From positions 35,422 to 99,421 of the forward strand of contig NZ_JADEYC010000027.1 in the NCBI RefSeq assembly GCF_015209505.1: 64,000 nt of DNA. Reading direction: 5' to 3'. Shown here piece by piece: positions 61,285-64,000 of the stretch. Both the position numbers and the translations under genes were made by a program. Below the pieces are notes generated by a model. The model ran no database searches and had not been told where the DNA came from. It saw nothing but the letters and a program-made list of their open reading frames with translations. Every line of letters starts with the position of its first letter. Within the stretch, counting starts at the first letter, position 1. This stretch comes from Saccharopolyspora montiporae (GTDB lineage Bacteria > Actinomycetota > Actinomycetes > Mycobacteriales > Pseudonocardiaceae).

Positions 61285-62523
61285 TTGCAGGAAACGGCGA
61301 TCTCGTTGATCGAGCTGGGAGCGGTTTTCTTCGGTCTCGGCGTCCTCGGGAGACTCGCCTTCCGCATCGGTGTTTCGCCGATCCCGCTGTACCTGCTCGG
61401 CGGACTCGCATTCGGGTCCGGGGGCCTCGTCCCACTACACGGCATCGAACCGTTCACCGAGCTGGCCTCCGAGATCGGCGTCGTCCTCCTGCTGTTGCTG
61501 CTGGGCCTGGAGTACTCCGCAGGCGAACTCGTTACCGGACTGCGCCGCTCCTGGGCAGCGGGCCTGATCGACATCGCGCTCAACGCGTTACCCGGCGCGG
61601 CGGTCGCGCTGCTGCTGGGCTGGGGCCCGATCGGCGCGCTGACCATGGCCGGGGTCACCTACATCTCCTCATCCGGAATCGTGGCCAAGGTCCTCGGCGA
61701 CCTGGGCAGGCTCGGCAACCGGGAGACGCCGGTCATCCTGTCCGTGCTCGTGTTCGAAGACCTCGCGATGGCGCTGTACCTGCCGATCCTGACCGCCGTG
61801 CTGGCCGGGGTCAGCTTCCTCGGCGGGCTCACCGCGGTCGGCATCTCGCTGGTCGTGATCACCCTCGTGCTGGTGATCGCGCTGCGCTTCGGCCGCTACG
61901 TCTCGGCTCTGGTGGACAGCCCCGACCCCGAGGTCTTCCTGCTGCGGCTGCTGGGTGCCGCGCTGCTCGTCGCCGGCCTCGCCTCCGAACTGCAGGTGTC
62001 GGCGGCCGTGGGATCGTTCCTGCTCGGCATCGCGATCTCCGGCTCCACCGCGGTGAACGCCTCGCGCATGCTGGAACCGCTGCGCGACCTGTTCGCCGCG
62101 CTGTTCTTCGTGGTGTTCGGCCTGAGCACCGACCCGGCCCGCATCCCACCCGTCTTCGCAGTGGCACTGGGCCTGGCGGTGCTGACCTGCATGACCAAGA
62201 TCGCGACCGGCTGGTTCGCCGCGCGGATGCAGGGCGTGGCCCGGATGGGGCGGCTGCGCGCCGGAACGGCCCTGGTGGCCCGCGGCGAGTTCTCGATCGT
62301 CATCGCCGGGCTCGCCGTGGCCTCCGGCACCGTGACCGACGAGCTCGCCGCGCTGGCCACCGCCTACGTGCTGCTGATGGCCGTCATCGGCCCGGTGACC
62401 ACGCGGGCCGCCGAACCGCTCGCGCGGCGCCTGCTGCGCCGCCCGCCGCCCGCCAGCCACGCGGAAAGCCCCGCCGCGGAAGCACTACCCGCGGTCCAGC
62501 ATCACAGCCCCACCGAGCGGTAG
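61285..62523 (+). CDS. CPA2-family K+/Na+:proton antiporter (KhtU/KefB-like)
   Basis: A 412-residue, twelve-helix antiporter of the CPA2 type: LLLLLLGLEYSAGELVTGLR, the VLVFEDLAMALYLPIL core with the ion-binding acidic residue, and FFVVFGLSTDPARIPP. Unlike KefB it has no cytoplasmic RCK domain; that role is met by the KhtT-like protein before it. TTG 61285 is supported by GAGAGGAAG. Its last 22 bases overlap the end of the convergent rluB gene. Confidence 0.88.
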   Translation: MQETAISLIELGAVFFGLGVLGRLAFRIGVSPIPLYLLGGLAFGSGGLVPLHGIEPFTELASEIGVVLLLLLLGLEYSAGELVTGLRRSWAAGLIDIALNALPGAAVALLLGWGPIGALTMAGVTYISSSGIVAKVLGDLGRLGNRETPVILSVLVFEDLAMALYLPILTAVLAGVSFLGGLTAVGISLVVITLVLVIALRFGRYVSALVDSPDPEVFLLRLLGAALLVAGLASELQVSAAVGSFLLGIAISGSTAVNASRMLEPLRDLFAALFFVVFGLSTDPARIPPVFAVALGLAVLTCMTKIATGWFAARMQGVARMGRLRAGTALVARGEFSIVIAGLAVASGTVTDELAALATAYVLLMAVIGPVTTRAAEPLARRLLRRPPPASHAESPAAEALPAVQHHSPTER

Positions 62524-63263
62524 AGCGATCCCACTTCCTGCCGGTTGAGCTTGCGGATGGCGCCCGGGCGCTCGTTACCCAGCCGCACGTCGCCGACCGC
62601 GGTGCGCACCAGCCGCTGCACCGGGTGGCCCGCCTCCTTCAGAAGCCGGCGCACGATCCGCTTGCGACCCTCGTGCAGCACGATCTCGACCAGCGCCCGG
62701 TTCTTGTTGGTGTCCACCAGTTTGAAGCCGTCGACCTTCGCCACACCGTCGTCGAGCTGAATGCCCTCCCGCAGCCGAGCACCGAGGTCCTTCGGGATCG
62801 GGCCGAGCACCTCGGCCAGGTAGGTCTTGAGCACCCGGTAGGACGGATGCATCAACCGGTGCGCCAACTCGCCGTCATTGGTGATCAGCAGCAGGCCTTC
62901 GGTGTCGACGTCCAACCGCCCCACGTGGAAGAGCTTGCCCTCGGTCTCGCGCAGGTAGTCGCCGATGCACGGGCGGTCCTGGTCATCGGACATCGAACAC
63001 AGGATGCCGGTCGGCTTGTTCAGCATCAGGTGCGTGACGTCCTCGTTGACCACCACGCGGGAGCCGTCCACGTGGATCACCGCGGTGGCCGGATCCACCC
63101 GCCGCCCCAGCTCGGTGACCGGCTCGCCGTTCACCTCGATACGTCCCTCGGTGATCATCTCCTCGGCCGCGCGCCGCGAGGCGACCCCGGCCCGGGACAA
63201 CACCTTCTGCAACCGAACGCCTTCGGCTTCGGAGCTGGACGGGGAACGGTGCTCAGACGTCAT
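62502..63263 (-). CDS. rluB: Ribosomal pseudouridine synthase RluB family
   Basis: A 253-residue enzyme: N-terminal S4 domain (LQKVLSRAGVASRRAAEEMI) and a catalytic domain with LFHVGRLDVDTEGLLLITND, containing the catalytic Asp, and GRKRIVRRLLKEAGHPV. It modifies 23S rRNA. ATG 63263 overlaps the end of scpB by 11 bases, the conserved actinobacterial order. Confidence 0.94.
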   Translation of the reverse strand: MTSEHRSPSSSEAEGVRLQKVLSRAGVASRRAAEEMITEGRIEVNGEPVTELGRRVDPATAVIHVDGSRVVVNEDVTHLMLNKPTGILCSMSDDQDRPCIGDYLRETEGKLFHVGRLDVDTEGLLLITNDGELAHRLMHPSYRVLKTYLAEVLGPIPKDLGARLREGIQLDDGVAKVDGFKLVDTNKNRALVEIVLHEGRKRIVRRLLKEAGHPVQRLVRTAVGDVRLGNERPGAIRKLNRQEVGSLYRSVGL

Positions 63264-64000
63264 CAATCGAATCCACTTCGGGCAGCAGCGGAGCGAGCGG
63301 CGGCAGGTCCTTCAGCGACGACAGGCCGAGCCGTTCCAGGAACAGCTCCGTCGTGCAATACAGGGTGCCGCCCGTCTCCGGGTCGGTACCGGCCTCTTCG
63401 ATAAGGCCACGACCCACCAGGGTACGGATGACGCCGTCGACGTTCACACCGCGTACCGCCGCCACTCGCGACCGGGTCACCGGCTGCCGGTAGGCGATCA
63501 CGGCCAGCGTCTCCAGCGCCGCGCGGGTGAGCTTGGTGCGCTGCCCGTCCAGCAGGTACCGCTCCACGTAGGGCGCGTAGAGCTCGCGGGTGTAGAAGCG
63601 CCACCCGTCGCCGACCCGCCGCAGATCAATGCCGCGCCGGGCAGCGGCGTAACTATCGGAGAGCCTGCGCAGCGCCTCGCGGACCCGGGCGACCGGCACG
63701 CCGAGCGTGTCGGCCAGCAGCTCCTCACCAGCCGGCACGTCCACCACGAGCAGCAGCGCCTCCAGCGCCGCGTCCAGCGCGGAGTCCTCGGACAGATCCG
63801 GGGCGGCGTTCGCGACCTCCGCATCGGCCCGCTCGGCATCCGGCCCGACCGGCTCCGGCTCGGCCGACTCCTGCTCGGCCGACTCCTGCTCGGCCGACTC
63901 CTGCTCGGCCGACTCCTGCTCGGCCGGGCCCGCGGTCGCCTCGCCCCCGTTCCCGGGCTGCTCCGGTTCCTCCTGCGGCCCGTCGTCACCGCCCTGCTGC
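63253..64000 (-). CDS. scpB: Chromosome segregation/condensation protein ScpB, with long acidic N-terminal extension (partial)
   Basis: The ScpB core begins near ALDAALEALLLVVDVPAGEE and contains LTRAALETLAVIAYRQPVTR and IRTLVGRGLIEEAGTDP, the two winged helices that bind the SMC-kleisin complex. Read upstream without a stop or start, the frame continues to the window edge through about 65 residues of acidic, Pro/Gln-rich sequence including four tandem AEQES repeats. The start therefore lies outside the window, and the GTG at 63747 is an internal valine. It precedes rluB. Confidence 0.9.
   Translation of the reverse strand, partial: QQGGDDGPQEEPEQPGNGGEATAGPAEQESAEQESAEQESAEQESAEPEPVGPDAERADAEVANAAPDLSEDSALDAALEALLLVVDVPAGEELLADTLGVPVARVREALRRLSDSYAAARRGIDLRRVGDGWRFYTRELYAPYVERYLLDGQRTKLTRAALETLAVIAYRQPVTRSRVAAVRGVNVDGVIRTLVGRGLIEEAGTDPETGGTLYCTTELFLERLGLSSLKDLPPLAPLLPEVDSIDDV
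63861..63920. repeat. Four tandem 15-bp repeats inside scpB
   Basis: The unit CGGCCGACTCCTGCT occurs four times head to tail without a mismatch. On the coding strand each unit encodes five residues, so copy-number change keeps the frame. It lies in the extension ahead of the ScpB fold. Confidence 0.9.

Noticed and set aside
63861..63920. CRISPR-like array
   Set aside because: The 15-bp units are directly adjacent without spacers and encode an in-frame five-residue repeat in ScpB.

Overview
The window is about 70% GC, densely packed and rich in GTG/TTG starts. It encodes an EspG-type type VII secretion chaperone, WXG100-like proteins and a near-perfect actinobacterial LexA box. It points to a high-GC actinobacterium, most likely of the Pseudonocardiaceae (a Saccharopolyspora- or Amycolatopsis-like organism); the genus is inference. 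No tRNA, rRNA, CRISPR array or intact insertion sequence was found.

Layout. (1) 1-7.5 kb: a LysR regulator fragment divergent from a catabolic run: MHS-type permease, acyl-CoA dehydrogenase, ADP-forming acyl-CoA synthetase, DUF35 protein, thiolase and SDR. (2) 7.6-11.8 kb: an orphan ESX island on the minus strand. Two small proteins with a YxxxD secretion motif are each coupled to a large WXG/PPE-like protein and flank EspG and a YbaB-type protein; no Ecc/MycP machinery is present. (3) 12.4-14.9 kb: CoA-transferase, dienelactone hydrolase and VOC protein. (4) 15.0-25.8 kb: an unusual block holding a membrane J-domain/NERD protein, a small gene behind a LexA box, a structured RNA candidate with its own terminator, a secreted SGNH esterase, a 1430-aa pseudo-caspase/STAND/WD40 protein, and a convergent M48 protease with a small partner.

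(5) 26.3-28.4 kb: CNT nucleoside transporter and IclR regulator. (6) 28.4-34.9 kb: a beta-oxidation operon (fused acyl-CoA dehydrogenase, MFE-2-like SDR, double-hotdog hydratase, SRPBCC protein, SCP-x-type thiolase) divergent from a TetR regulator, with two matching palindromes between them. (7) 34.9-40.4 kb: acyl-CoA dehydrogenase and CoA-transferase divergent from a TRAP transporter, with a matched pair of GTTC-N8-GAAC sites in the shared promoter. (8) 40.6-43.1 kb: idi, an ACT-GNAT protein and a pentapeptide-repeat protein.

(9) 43.2-50.4 kb: a short-sugar catabolic operon (class II aldolase, RpiB-type isomerase, fused DhaKL-type kinase, FGGY kinase, 2-hydroxyacid dehydrogenase, HAD phosphatase) under a divergent DeoR regulator with a clear operator. 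(10) 50.4-57.6 kb: secreted GH43-like enzyme, DPP-IV-like peptidase, aldo/keto reductase, gene remnants and a NarL-type two-component pair. (11) 57.7-64 kb: the conserved core der-plsC-cmk ... rluB-scpB, interrupted by an oppositely oriented KhtT/KhtU-type cation/proton antiporter pair.

Functionally, five CoA- or sugar-catabolism cassettes, most with an adjacent regulator and visible palindromes, surround one region (15-25.8 kb) that looks like stress or conflict biology. That region is the best place to look for something new.
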